A stretch of DNA of 64,000 bases from Boseongicola sp. GTDB lineage: Bacteria > Pseudomonadota > Alphaproteobacteria > Rhodobacterales > Rhodobacteraceae. Where the stretch lies: positions 3,047,932-3,111,931 of the forward strand of contig CP046179.1 of assembly GCA_014075275.1 (NCBI GenBank), given 5' to 3'. This document shows, piece by piece, positions 21,678 to 30,913 of the stretch (its first letter is position 1; the number at the start of each line of letters is the position of its first letter). The position numbers and the translations under genes are program-made. The notes under the pieces are model-generated. The model did no database searches, was not told the origin of the DNA, and was given only the letters and a program-made list of their open reading frames with translations.

Positions 21678-22675
21678 GTGATATTCTGATCAAAGCCAAG
21701 GGCCTGTCTGTTGGATTTCAGATCGGCGGTTCGATTTTCAACAAGCAGGTGTTGAAGGCGGTCGATAACGTCTCGGTCGAGATCGAGAAGGGATCGTTCT
21801 TCGGTCTGGTTGGCGAAAGCGGGTCGGGCAAGACGACTTTGGGGCGTGCGTTGTTGAAGGCGGCGCCGATTACGGCAGGGTCTGCACATTATTCGGATGA
21901 AGAAGTCGAATACGATCTTGAAACCATCGATAAGGACGAGCTGAAGGACTACCGCAAACGGGCGCAGTTGATTTTTCAGGACCCTTACGCGGCACTGTCC
22001 CCTCGGATGACGGTTCGGGACATTATTGCTGAGCCGTTGGAAGTGATGGGGCTGACATCTTCGCGTGAAGAGACTGATGAGAGGGTGCGAGAGATTGCGG
22101 CCAAGTGTCGGTTGAACCTGGAGCATTTGCGCCGGTTCCCCCATGCATTTTCTGGTGGGCAGCGTCAGCGGATTTCGATTGCGCGGGCCTTGGTGTCGGC
22201 GCCGAAGTTCATTGTGGCGGATGAGAGTGTTGCGGCGCTGGATGTGTCTATTCAGGCGGATGTGCTAAATCTGCTGAAAGAGATTCAACGCGAGATGGGT
22301 CTGACGTTTATGTTCATCAGCCACGATCTGTCAGTGGTGGCGCATACCTGTGACCACGTGGCGGTGATGTATCTGGGACGGTTGGTTGAAACGGCCCCGA
22401 CGCGGAAAATGTTCGAAGGGCCACGGCATCCTTATACCAAGGCGCTTTTCTCGGCGATCCCGTCGCTGGACCCGGATGATCGCGGTAAGGCACAGAAATT
22501 AGAGGGCGAGATACCGTCGCCCACGAACCAGCCGTCGGGGTGCAAATTCCATACACGTTGTCCGAACGCCATTGATGTCTGCAAGAAGGACGAGCCGGTG
22601 TTGGAAGGCGATGGATCGGGGCACGAGGTTGCCTGTCATCGCTGGAAAGAGCTGATGGCGATGGTGCCTGCCTGA
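21674..22675 (+). CDS. Peptide-type ABC transporter ATPase (DppF-like)
   Basis: A 333-residue ATPase that overlaps the previous one by four bases. Walker A is [20 protein letters not shown], the Q-loop is LIFQDPYAALSPRM, the signature is FSGGQRQRISIARALV, Walker B is FIVADESVAALDVS (Ser-Val replaces the more common Pro-Thr), and the switch is FISHDLSVVAHTC. The end again shows the Cys-rich PSGCKFHTRCPNA motif of oligopeptide-type ATPases. It is last in the transporter set; adenine deaminase starts 71 bases after its stop on the same strand and may be co-transcribed. Confidence 0.93.
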   Translation: MSDILIKAKGLSVGFQIGGSIFNKQVLKAVDNVSVEIEKGSFFGLVGESGSGKTTLGRALLKAAPITAGSAHYSDEEVEYDLETIDKDELKDYRKRAQLIFQDPYAALSPRMTVRDIIAEPLEVMGLTSSREETDERVREIAAKCRLNLEHLRRFPHAFSGGQRQRISIARALVSAPKFIVADESVAALDVSIQADVLNLLKEIQREMGLTFMFISHDLSVVAHTCDHVAVMYLGRLVETAPTRKMFEGPRHPYTKALFSAIPSLDPDDRGKAQKLEGEIPSPTNQPSGCKFHTRCPNAIDVCKKDEPVLEGDGSGHEVACHRWKELMAMVPA

Positions 22676-22746
22676 CCCAAGGGCTGGTCAGGGCGCGCAT
22701 AGTCTGATTGGTTCGGGGGATTGAATTTACCCCGAGAGTTTTCGCA

Positions 22747-24447
22747 ATGAGTCAGGCCGAGATTGAAACCCGAATTGCTGCTGGTCGCGGGGATGTGCCT
22801 GCGGATGTCGTGCTGCGCGGCGGACGGGTGTTTGACCTGATCACTGGCGATTTCATCGAAGGCGACGTGGCAATTGTGGGCGACACGATTGTCGGGATTG
22901 CTGAGGCGTATGAAGGCGAGACTGTCGTTGATGTTAGCGGGCTGACTTTGGTGCCGGGGTTCATTGACACGCATCTGCATATCGAAAGCTCGTTGATAAC
23001 TCCGTTTGAGTTCGATCGCTGTGTTGCGCCGCGCGGGGTGACGACGGCGATTTGTGATCCGCATGAGATTGCGAATGTGATTGGTGCCGAGGGGATCCGG
23101 TATTTTCAGGCGGCGTCCGAGAGGACGTTGATGGATATCCGGGTGCAATTGTCATCGTGCGTGCCATCGACTGATATGGAGACGGCGGGGGCGGCTTTGG
23201 AAGCGGCTGATATCGCCGAGCTGATGGGGCATCCTTCCGGGATCGGATTGGCGGAGTTCATGAACTATCCGGGTGTCGTGCATCGGGATCCGGACGCGAT
23301 GGCGAAGATTGCGTTGTTTGAGGGCGGGCACATTGACGGGCACTGTCCGCTTTTGTCGGGCAAGGATCTGAACGCCTATATCGCCGCCGGCATTCGGACC
23401 GAGCATGAGGCGACTACGGCCGAAGAGGCGCGCGAGAAGTTGCAGAAGGGGATGCGGGTGTTGATCCGCGAGGGGTCGGTTTCGAAGGATTTGCACGCTT
23501 TACAACCGCTTCTGAGCGAGCGGACGTCGCCATATATGTGTCTTTGCACCGATGACCGGAACCCGCTTGATATCGCCGAGCATGGGCATCTGGATTATAT
23601 GGTCCGCACGTTGATCGCGCTGGGAACGCCGGTGTTGGCGGCCTATCGCGCGGCGAGCCTTTCGGCGGCGGAGGCGTTTGGGTTGAGGGACCGGGGGCTA
23701 ATCGCGCCGGGGATGCGGGCGGATATCGTCGCTGTGGATAGTCTTGAGGGGTGTCACGCAGCGAAGGTGTTTTGCGCTGGGCGATTGGTGGATGAGGCTG
23801 CTTTCATGGGTAGGGAGGAGCTGCCGATTGTTGGACGCAATTCGGTCAAGGCGCCACGGGTCGGTCCCGCCGATTTTCGCACGACCGGGAACCGGGAAGA
23901 TACTGACGTGATCGGGATCATTGAAGGCAAGATCCTGACCGAGCATCTGCACGAGAACATTGCGATTGTGGACGGCGACAAACGGCCCGACTCGGCGCGG
24001 GATCTGGCGCGGATTGCGGTTGTGGAACGGCATGGGAAGAACGGAAACATTGCAGCGGGATTTGTGCGCGGGTTCGGGATGAAGGCGGGGGCGATAGCCT
24101 CGACTGTTTGTCACGATCATCACAACATTGCCTGTGTCGGGGTCAGCTATGACGATATGGCGTTGGCGGCGAACCGATTGTCAGAAATTGAAGGTGGGTT
24201 TGTCGTTACGTGCGACGGTGAGGTTTTGGCCGAGTTGGCGCTGCCGATGGCCGGGCTGATGAGCCTTGAGCCGTTTGAATTTGTGCGCGACCGGCTGGTT
24301 GAACTGCGCGATGCGGCGCGGTCACTGGGCGTGACCTTGGAGGAGCCGTTTTTGCAGCTGGCCTTTCTGGCGCTGCCAGTCATTCCCGCGTTGAAGATAA
24401 CCGACCGGGGTATGGTTGATGTGACGAAGTTCGAAATAATCTCCTGA
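22747..24447 (+). CDS. ade: Adenine deaminase
   Basis: A 566-residue amidohydrolase of the bacterial adenine deaminase family, converting adenine to hypoxanthine and ammonia in the cytosol. Seen: the N-terminal beta-sandwich start ([20 protein letters not shown]), the metal motif [19 protein letters not shown] (about 73-91), [40 protein letters not shown], and the typical C-terminal half with [15 protein letters not shown]. The ATG at 22747 is preferred; an upstream GTG frame start at 22708 adds 13 non-family residues. Length is normal. The gene follows the peptide-type ABC transporter on the same strand, so the purine link suggests either scavenging or co-transcription. Confidence 0.95.
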   Translation: MSQAEIETRIAAGRGDVPADVVLRGGRVFDLITGDFIEGDVAIVGDTIVGIAEAYEGETVVDVSGLTLVPGFIDTHLHIESSLITPFEFDRCVAPRGVTTAICDPHEIANVIGAEGIRYFQAASERTLMDIRVQLSSCVPSTDMETAGAALEAADIAELMGHPSGIGLAEFMNYPGVVHRDPDAMAKIALFEGGHIDGHCPLLSGKDLNAYIAAGIRTEHEATTAEEAREKLQKGMRVLIREGSVSKDLHALQPLLSERTSPYMCLCTDDRNPLDIAEHGHLDYMVRTLIALGTPVLAAYRAASLSAAEAFGLRDRGLIAPGMRADIVAVDSLEGCHAAKVFCAGRLVDEAAFMGREELPIVGRNSVKAPRVGPADFRTTGNREDTDVIGIIEGKILTEHLHENIAIVDGDKRPDSARDLARIAVVERHGKNGNIAAGFVRGFGMKAGAIASTVCHDHHNIACVGVSYDDMALAANRLSEIEGGFVVTCDGEVLAELALPMAGLMSLEPFEFVRDRLVELRDAARSLGVTLEEPFLQLAFLALPVIPALKITDRGMVDVTKFEIIS

Positions 24448-24495
24448 CAATCAAATGTTTACCTGAATCGCCGACAAAGATGCGGGGCCAAAGGG

Positions 24496-26316
24496 GTGGC
24501 TCGGTTGCTGTTGGGGGTACTTGTGCCGCAATTGGCTGTCGATCAGGTTTTAAGCGGGTCGGAGTTGGGCCTTTCCGTAGGGATTTCGGACCTTGCGGTA
24601 TTGGAGATCGGTGGGCGCACCGTGCTTTATGCACTGGGGCGCAGCGACAACGCGGTGGCCGAAGTAACAGTGAATGCAGACGGCACTCTGACGCCTGTTG
24701 GGACGCTGGCGTTGACGGGGTATTTCACGGTCGGGATCGCGCCGAAGCTTGGGATTTATGAGGACGCGGATGGTTTCTCGCTGACGCTTGCGGGGATGCT
24801 GGCCAGCGCGGGCGGCATGGTTGATCTGGATGCGACCGGTGGGTTGGTTGGGCAGAGCTTGTTTGCGGGCGGGGTCGAGTTAATTGCGCCGGTTGCGGTG
24901 AGTTTTCTGGGGAGTTCGGCGTTATTCAGTGGCCGCGTTGGCGGCGGTGTTGATCTTTATTTGGACAGCGGGGCGCAACTAACCCTACAAAGTTCGTTTC
25001 TGGATCAAACCTGGGCTTACCTTGGCGACGTCAGTGCCAGCGCAAGTTTTGTTATTGATGATGATGCTTGGACAACCCCTCAAAAATTTGTTGTTACGAC
25101 TTCGGCAACTGAAAATGGGTTGAGTGTCTTTTGGGTGCAAAACGACGGTTCATTTTATCCATGGGGCAACTATGGCTCTGAAGAAGGCTTGCCGGTTTCC
25201 GGGCCAAGCGGCGTTGAGGTCGTCCAGAGGTTTGGTGAAACACTATTGGTCATCGGGTCGACTGGATCGGCGTCGCTAACTGTTCTGGGAGTGAATAGCT
25301 ACGCGCAGCCTTGGCTCATCGATCACGTGTTGGACGATGCCGACACCCGCTTTGATGATATCGCGGTTGTGGACACGCTGATTGTTGGCGATTTCGTTTA
25401 TGTGGCGGCGGGCGGTTCTGATGGGGGTGTGTCGCTGTTCACGATGCTGCCCGGTGGCCGGTTGGTGCATCTTTCGACGATTGCAGATGAGGTGACGACG
25501 ACGCTTTGGCCTTTGTCTTCACTCGAAATGTTCGCTTCGGATAATGCGTTGCATCTTTATGGCGGTGTCGAGTTTGAGGCCGGGTTGACGCGTTTGTCTT
25601 ATGATCTGAGCGACCTTGGGTCAGTGATTATCGGTGATGGTGGCGGCCTAAGCGGGTCTGCCTTGTCTGACCAAATGATTGGGTCGGACTTCGATGATGT
25701 CATAACCGCCGGGGCGGGGGACGATATTGTGCTGGATGGCGCAGGATCGGACTATCTGACAGGGGGCACGGGGGCGGATCTGTTCGTGTTTGCGCAAGAT
25801 GGCGTGGAAGATTGGGTCGCGGATTTCGAGCTTGGCACGGATAAGTTGGACCTGTCAGCGTTCGATTTGTTGACCGATGTTTCGCAATTGACCGTGACGG
25901 CGACGGCGACGGGTGCGCAGCTTTCATATGGCGATGAAGTAATTCATCTGACGACGTCCAATAGCGCGCCGCTGAGTGCGCTCGACTTGACCATTGCTGA
26001 TATTCTGAATGTAGACCGGCCAATGGTGGCGCCGCTGATTGGGCCAGTGTTTGGTAGTGCAGGGGCAGATTCAATTGAGGGTGGTCTCGGGCGTGACACT
26101 ATTGATGGCGCGGCGGGGAATGACACTATTCGCGGTTATGTCGACGAGGATTTGCTATTTGGTGGGGATGGAGATGATTTTGTGGAAGCGGGGGGTCAGA
26201 ATGACACTGTATTCGGTGGCGCAGGAGATGACCTGCTGACAGGTGACCCAGGAAATGACCTGCTATTCGGAGGCAGTGGAGCCGATATAATCTTTGGAGA
26301 CAATTACTTTGCTTAG
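24496..26316 (+). CDS. RTX-type calcium-binding protein with N-terminal beta-propeller-like region
   Basis: About 606 residues. The first 370 are rich in Gly, Val, Leu and Asp with repeated beta-strand patterns (a likely propeller; no family named). From about 395 to 445 and again 530-605 come RTX nonapeptide repeats (GSDFDDVITAGAGDDIVLDG, then FGGAGDDLLTGDPGNDLLFG) that bind calcium outside the cell. Such proteins leave by a type I secretion system and need no signal peptide; no secretion genes are nearby. The start is uncertain: GTG 24496 follows AAAGGG with almost no spacing, and TTG 24505 is an alternative. It converges on the M10 peptidase gene with 10 bases between stops. Function unknown. 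Confidence 0.75.
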   Translation: MARLLLGVLVPQLAVDQVLSGSELGLSVGISDLAVLEIGGRTVLYALGRSDNAVAEVTVNADGTLTPVGTLALTGYFTVGIAPKLGIYEDADGFSLTLAGMLASAGGMVDLDATGGLVGQSLFAGGVELIAPVAVSFLGSSALFSGRVGGGVDLYLDSGAQLTLQSSFLDQTWAYLGDVSASASFVIDDDAWTTPQKFVVTTSATENGLSVFWVQNDGSFYPWGNYGSEEGLPVSGPSGVEVVQRFGETLLVIGSTGSASLTVLGVNSYAQPWLIDHVLDDADTRFDDIAVVDTLIVGDFVYVAAGGSDGGVSLFTMLPGGRLVHLSTIADEVTTTLWPLSSLEMFASDNALHLYGGVEFEAGLTRLSYDLSDLGSVIIGDGGGLSGSALSDQMIGSDFDDVITAGAGDDIVLDGAGSDYLTGGTGADLFVFAQDGVEDWVADFELGTDKLDLSAFDLLTDVSQLTVTATATGAQLSYGDEVIHLTTSNSAPLSALDLTIADILNVDRPMVAPLIGPVFGSAGADSIEGGLGRDTIDGAAGNDTIRGYVDEDLLFGGDGDDFVEAGGQNDTVFGGAGDDLLTGDPGNDLLFGGSGADIIFGDNYFA

Positions 26317-26326
26317 ATCCAGTTCG

Positions 26327-27994
26327 CTAAGCAATTGAGTAGACATCCAGCAGAATATCGTCCCAAACAGCCAGCAGATCGCCAGCGTCCAATAGGGCTT
26401 GCGCATCGGCGGGCGGGGTCCAGGTTGGAAAAGCGTTCGACAGTTCTAAAAGGGTGATGTCATCGCCGAAAAGAGCGTCGTTTCCGCCGCCGCCATCCAA
26501 CACATCATTTTCAGTGCTGCCTTCGAGTAAGTCGTGACCGCTGTCGCCAGCAAGGTCGTCGGCGCCGGCATCTCCGGCAAGGGCATCATGGCCGTTGCCG
26601 CCTGACAGGGTATCATCGCCCGCACCCGCGTTGAGGCCATTGTCTGTGGTGTTGCCGATTAACTGATCGTCGCCAATGCCGGTTTTACCGTATTCGATAA
26701 GCGTGCCGCGGGCGATGCTGATGTTACCGCTCAGCCCGGCAAGGTCCGATGAAGCCTCTTCCCGCAAGTCCATTCTTTGATCGAAGCCGAAATCGGCGAA
26801 ATCGAAAGTGTCGATGCCGCCGGAGTCGAAGACCGTGAAGGAGACCGCGTTCGACAGCGACATGGCGCTGTCGAGGTAGGTGCCGGTGGTGCCGTTGTTG
26901 CCATAGGTGTCGTTGCCGGTGTTGGCTGTTGGCGCACCATAAAGGTTTTGAATTGCAATGATATCAGCAACTTGCGGCGTAATCACATAGGCGAAGCTGG
27001 CATCTACATAGGTATTTTCTGTTTGATAGAAATAAGACATGACTGAGGCCTGCCAGCTGTCGTTTAGATAGTCGTTGTCGGTGCCATACGTGGCTGCCCC
27101 ATTGTAGTTTCCGGCGTGACCCAGCCCGAGGGCGTGGCCAATCTCGTGCAGGTAAGTTTGGTAGAAATAACCGTCAGTGCGATTGGCACCCCCGGCCCAG
27201 TTGGCCTCGATATTGATCTGCGAGCTTACGATGTTGCTGCCCGAGGTCCAGAATTGTGCGTAGGCCCTGCTGCTGTTGTCGTCGAACCCGATGTCTGGCG
27301 AAGAAATTCCACTGCGAACCTCAATGGCATAGTCGCCGAGGCTGGCGTCGTTAAAGGACCCTGCCTGAATGTAATAGGTTCCGGCTGTTTCAGCCTGAAA
27401 GGCGATGAAACTGTCTGATCCAATGTGGTCGTCGCTTTCCATTAGCAAATTGCCCGAAGAGTCACGCAGCCGCAGGTAGGGATCGTCCAGTGCATTGCCG
27501 CCGCTGGTATCGCCGGACATGCTGATCGTGATACGTTCGCCTGCCGCGAGAGTAACGGCGACAGAGTCGCGATCAACGGTGCCGGTCAGGCTACCCTGGA
27601 AATCATCGCCAACGGACATGGAGTAGGCGGTGATCGTGCCTGAACCGGCGTCTGGACCCTCGACCACCGTGCCGGTTGCGGTGCCCTGACTGGCATGAGT
27701 TTCGATGAAATTGATGCCGGTTACAACGCTCCAGGCTTCGAGCGATTGGCGGGCCATATCCTGACCGGCGGTCGTCAGGCCGGTTAGATCGACAGTAAGT
27801 GATCCGCCGGGAGCGACGTTGAAGGAATATGAGTTGCCGCCCCAGTAAGTGTTGGTCAACTGGGTTGCGATTTCGTCCATCGTATAGACAGGCAGGCTGT
27901 TCTCTGCGGTCGTTGTCGTTTCGTCAGCCGGCGTAACCCCGGTGTAATTGCAGACATCGATCCAAGGCTGCATTTCAGCGCAGATCAGGCACAT
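26327..27994 (-). CDS. Serralysin-like M10 metallopeptidase with RTX repeats
   Basis: A 555-residue protein. The zinc site HEIGHALGLGH (HExxHxxGxxH) lies near residue 288. Before it, the protease fold begins with DEIATQLTNTYWGGNSYSFN (about 40-60) but is interrupted at about 105-230 by what looks like a pre-peptidase C-terminal (PPC-like) beta domain (GERITISMSGDTSGG, LRLRDSSGNLLMESDD, AETAGTYYIQAGSF). After the zinc site come the Met-turn area SVMSYFYQTEN and RTX repeats (GAGDDTLSGGNGHDALAGDA, about 460-520). It is predicted to be secreted by a type I system and to need calcium. It is convergent with the RTX protein at 24496-26316. The N-terminus MCLICAEMQPW is unusual but no better start was seen. 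Confidence 0.88.
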   Translation of the reverse strand: MCLICAEMQPWIDVCNYTGVTPADETTTTAENSLPVYTMDEIATQLTNTYWGGNSYSFNVAPGGSLTVDLTGLTTAGQDMARQSLEAWSVVTGINFIETHASQGTATGTVVEGPDAGSGTITAYSMSVGDDFQGSLTGTVDRDSVAVTLAAGERITISMSGDTSGGNALDDPYLRLRDSSGNLLMESDDHIGSDSFIAFQAETAGTYYIQAGSFNDASLGDYAIEVRSGISSPDIGFDDNSSRAYAQFWTSGSNIVSSQINIEANWAGGANRTDGYFYQTYLHEIGHALGLGHAGNYNGAATYGTDNDYLNDSWQASVMSYFYQTENTYVDASFAYVITPQVADIIAIQNLYGAPTANTGNDTYGNNGTTGTYLDSAMSLSNAVSFTVFDSGGIDTFDFADFGFDQRMDLREEASSDLAGLSGNISIARGTLIEYGKTGIGDDQLIGNTTDNGLNAGAGDDTLSGGNGHDALAGDAGADDLAGDSGHDLLEGSTENDVLDGGGGNDALFGDDITLLELSNAFPTWTPPADAQALLDAGDLLAVWDDILLDVYSIA

Positions 27995-28069
27995 AATGTG
28001 GCCCCTGTGTGACCTGTCATGGCAGTTCGGAACGCCGACGTGCGGGCAACCTCACCGCACCGGGGGAAT

Positions 28070-28086
28070 ACCCGTCGTTGACGGGT
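28070..28086. promoter_or_regulatory. Perfect short stem-loop upstream of the M10 peptidase gene
   Basis: ACCCGTC (28070-28076) and GACGGGT (28080-28086) form a 7-base stem with a 3-base loop, 76 bases upstream of the peptidase start. The whole gap 27995-28261 between the peptidase start and the LacI-type stop holds no other gene that I can support. Confidence 0.5.
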
Positions 28087-28261
28087 TAGATATGGAATGG
28101 TCATTTTGCCTCTCACCAGAAAAGTGCGGATGCACCGCACCGCGCCGGATCAACCCCCGAGATCAGGCGCAATTTCCACAACTGTGAGTGGGAAGGCTTG
28201 AGAATGTCTTACCGCGCTTGGCAGAAGACATTTTGAAATTAGCAAAAATCCGAAACGTCTG

Positions 28262-29329
28262 TCAGCGACTCCAGCGGCGCAACGTCTCGCCAGGTTGAAG
28301 TGTTGATGACAGTTCAACGCGTTGGCCGGACTCGGATATGGATCCATCGCTGCGCCCGGCGACAATACGTGCGGCTTCGCGGCCAATTTCAAGCCGCCCT
28401 GCGTCCATCGTTGCAAGCTGTTTTGGAAGTCCATCCAAAAGATCGACGCCGTTAAACCCTGCAAGGCCAAGGTCGCCCGGCACCGAGATGCCGTTTTCCA
28501 GACAATACAGCAAACCGCCCGCACCGATCATGTCGTTTGAGTAATAGAGGAAATCGAGGTCAGGCGAGCGCTTCAGAATGGCAGCGGTCATTTCGCGACC
28601 TTTGGCAAGAGCGGAGCCACCGGAATAGAATTCCTGATCCATGACCTCGAGCCCTTCTTTGGCCAAAGCCTCGGTGAAACCCTCGAAACGCTTGCGGGCG
28701 CGGTGGTCGAGCGCCATCTTGGTGCCCAGAAACCCAATGTTTTCGTAACCCGATTTGACGATGGCACGGGCCATTTCGCGCCCTGCGCGGCGGTGGCTGA
28801 TACCAACCATGGCATCGACAGGATCGCCATCAACATCCATGATCTCGACGACGGGCACTCCGGCGCTGCGAAGCATCGCATTGGAGGCGTCCGAGTGTTC
28901 CAGCCCGGCGATTATTACGCCGGACGGTCGCCAGGACAGCATTTCAAACAGAACTTCTTCTTCTTTTTCGGGCAGGTAATTCGTGACACCAACGACAGGT
29001 TGCAACGGAGTGCCATCTAATTCCTCGCTGATGCCGGTCATGACTTCTGGGAAGACCATATTGGACAGCGACGGGATAATGACGGCGACCAGGTTCACGC
29101 GGCTGGACGCCAGTGCGCCAGCAATCTTGTTGGGAACGTAGCCAAGGGTCTTGGCAGCTTTCAGCACCTTTTTGCGGGTGGCATCTGACACATCGCCCCG
29201 GTTTCTCAACACGCGACTGACAGTCATTTCGGACACGCCCGATGCTTCGGAAACATCACGAAGTGTCAGGGGGCGGCGCGGTGGCATGTCGATGTCGTCG
29301 TTCATCGGGATAATCTTTTTGTCCGTCAT
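28262..29329 (-). CDS. LacI-family transcriptional regulator (GntR/CceR-like)
   Basis: About 355 residues. The LacI HTH is at the N-terminus (LTLRDVSEASGVSEMTVSRV, followed by the hinge-helix region KTLGYVPNKIAGALASSR), followed by a periplasmic-binding-protein-like effector domain (VAVIIPSLSNMVFPEVMTGI through to the C-terminus). The sequence is closest in feel to gluconate-type LacI regulators, which in Rhodobacteraceae include CceR, a controller of central carbon and energy metabolism. The start is uncertain: ATGs at 29329, 29305 and 29287 are all possible and none has a clear ribosome site; an upstream ATG at 29392 adds 21 residues. A palindrome AACCGGTT lies at 29402-29409. The gene stands alone, downstream of nothing on its strand. 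Confidence 0.85.
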   Translation of the reverse strand: MTDKKIIPMNDDIDMPPRRPLTLRDVSEASGVSEMTVSRVLRNRGDVSDATRKKVLKAAKTLGYVPNKIAGALASSRVNLVAVIIPSLSNMVFPEVMTGISEELDGTPLQPVVGVTNYLPEKEEEVLFEMLSWRPSGVIIAGLEHSDASNAMLRSAGVPVVEIMDVDGDPVDAMVGISHRRAGREMARAIVKSGYENIGFLGTKMALDHRARKRFEGFTEALAKEGLEVMDQEFYSGGSALAKGREMTAAILKRSPDLDFLYYSNDMIGAGGLLYCLENGISVPGDLGLAGFNGVDLLDGLPKQLATMDAGRLEIGREAARIVAGRSDGSISESGQRVELSSTLQPGETLRRWSR

Positions 29330-29463
29330 GGTGAAAAGTGGGACTTTCGAAGTGAGTGCTATTGCAGTTGGACAATGGTCGCGCGGATTCACATGTCGTG
29401 CAACCGGTTAGATAACTTTGGTGCCTTGCACAGAGCGCAGAAATTGCACAAACATCGCGCGCA

Positions 29464-29539
29464 GGCCCCGTAGCTCAGAGGATAGAGCAACCGCCTCCTA
29501 AGCGGTAGGTCATAGGTTCGACTCCTATCGGGGCCGCCA
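29464..29539 (+). tRNA. tRNA-Arg (anticodon CCT)
   Basis: A full cloverleaf of 76 bases: acceptor stem GGCCCCG (29464-29470) with CGGGGCC (29529-29535), D-arm TAGCTCAGAGGATAGAGCAA, anticodon stem ACCGC/GCGGT around the loop CTCCTAA (anticodon CCT), T-arm with GGTTCGACTCC, discriminator G and encoded CCA (29537-29539). It reads AGG codons. No integrase or attachment-site duplication was noticed next to it. Confidence 0.97.
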
Positions 29540-29565
29540 TTCCCATCTGAATTCGAAGACTCGGA

Positions 29566-29602
29566 AAGAAAAACGGCAAGCCACCGGTGGGGCGGCTTGC
29601 CG
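29566..29602 (-). terminator. Intrinsic terminator of the ABC importer operon
   Basis: Perfect 9-base arms CGGCAAGCC (29574-29582) and GGCTTGCCG (29594-29602); on the minus strand the stem is followed by a T-run (the A-rich stretch 29566-29573). It lies just past the binding-protein stop and ends the minus-strand transport operon. Confidence 0.9.
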
Positions 29603-29630
29603 TAGATTTTCGGTGTATGAGACCGAAGGC

Positions 29631-30893
29631 TTACTTCAACGACGCGATGAAGGCATCTACGTCGGTCAAGGACATATACTCGACTTCTTGAGTGCCGCTG
29701 TCATTGAACGACCAGACGACGGCAGGTGCCGAGACGTCGCCGTTTTCGTCGAACTGAACGTTGCCGGTTGCGCCCTGATACATCACAGTCCCGCCGCCTG
29801 CGAGAACCTCTTTCGCGGCTGCAAAGCCTGCGGTGTCGGCGGTGACAGCTGTGCCGTTTGGATCGGTCACTTTAGCAACGGCAGCTGCGATCGCTTCGCC
29901 CGAGGCACCTTGGCCGGCGGCTTCCATGGCCAGAAGCGCAATCATGGCAGCGTCATAGCTATTGGCCAGTCCTGGGCCATTCGGCTCGGACTCAAAACGC
30001 TCTACATAGGCTGCGCGGAAAGCGTCAGCGCTGGCGGAACGAGGCGACGCTGTATCGGTGCCAAGCGCCTTGCCGAGGTATTGCAGGCCGACGTTCTCGC
30101 GGAATTCGTCGGATTTCATCGAGTTGGCCATGATCATGTTCTGCGTGCCACCCAGCGAAATCCATTCACGAACTGCGGCGGTGCCTTCGGCAGGGTACAG
30201 AGCGAGGTAGAGTGCTTCTGGCTTGCTGGCCAGAGCCTGAGTTACTTCGGCGCGATAGCTTGGCTGACCGTCGTTGACGGCGACAGAAGCGGTTACATCA
30301 ACACCAACTGCAGCAAAGTCAGCTGCGATCAGACGCGCCATGTCCTGGCCCCAATCGTCGTTCTTATAAAGAACAGCGACGGATTTATGGCCATTGTCAG
30401 AAGCGACTTTTGCGGCCACAGCAGATTGAACGCCAGTTGTGGCAAAGGTGCGGAACCACAGGCCGCCGGTTTTACCGTCTTCGGACAATTTGGTGAAAGC
30501 CGTCGAGGATGAGCAGCAGGACATCTGCATGACGCCACCCGGCACGGTGACGGACGTCAGGATCGGCATGGAAACGCCGGAAGAGACAGCGCAAAGCAGG
30601 ACATTTACGCCTTCAAGATCGACCAGCGCTTTGGCGGCATCGACGCCGACTTTGGGGTCAACCTGCGTGTCGCGCAGAACCATTTCGATCTGGCATCCGG
30701 CGACACCGCCAGCGGCATTGACCTGATCAACAGCGAACTGAGCGGTTTCGGCAATTGGGCGGCCCCAGTCGACGGAAGTTGGCAGAACAGCGCCGATCTT
30801 TGTTGTACAGTCTTGTGCGTAGGCGACGCCACTTAGCGTTGATAGCCCCAGCACGAGGCCAAACACGGCCCCGAGGTATTTAAAAAATGACAT
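29631..30893 (-). CDS. Branched-chain-amino-acid-type ABC transporter substrate-binding protein
   Basis: A 420-residue periplasmic binding protein of the LivJ/type I fold. It has a signal peptide (KYLGAVFGLVLGLSTLSGVA, cleavage probably after AYA at about 26), then KIGAVLPTSVDWGRPIAETA, AVDQVNAAGGVAG and VLYKNDDWGQDMARL, typical of the family. A CCSSS segment (about 153-157) lies in the usual ligand-binding stretch. It is the last gene of the operon, 20 bases after the LivM-type gene, with ribosome site AGGGAG. The family binds amino acids, amides, urea or aromatic acids; the ligand here is not known. The neighbouring aldo/keto reductases suggest a carbonyl-bearing or sugar-like substrate (inference). 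Confidence 0.92.
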   Translation of the reverse strand: MSFFKYLGAVFGLVLGLSTLSGVAYAQDCTTKIGAVLPTSVDWGRPIAETAQFAVDQVNAAGGVAGCQIEMVLRDTQVDPKVGVDAAKALVDLEGVNVLLCAVSSGVSMPILTSVTVPGGVMQMSCCSSSTAFTKLSEDGKTGGLWFRTFATTGVQSAVAAKVASDNGHKSVAVLYKNDDWGQDMARLIAADFAAVGVDVTASVAVNDGQPSYRAEVTQALASKPEALYLALYPAEGTAAVREWISLGGTQNMIMANSMKSDEFRENVGLQYLGKALGTDTASPRSASADAFRAAYVERFESEPNGPGLANSYDAAMIALLAMEAAGQGASGEAIAAAVAKVTDPNGTAVTADTAGFAAAKEVLAGGGTVMYQGATGNVQFDENGDVSAPAVVWSFNDSGTQEVEYMSLTDVDAFIASLK

Positions 30894-30913
30894 GTTACAC
30901 TCCCTATTTGGTC

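Noticed and set aside
18524-22675. Peptide-type ABC operon as the missing phosphonate importer
   Set aside because: The binding protein and permeases are of the peptide/nickel family, not of phosphonate (PhnCDE, AepXVW-like) type; adjacency to phnW comes from the junction at about 17112.
29464-29539. tRNA-Arg as an integration site for a genomic island
   Set aside because: No integrase and no partial tRNA copy was seen in the window.
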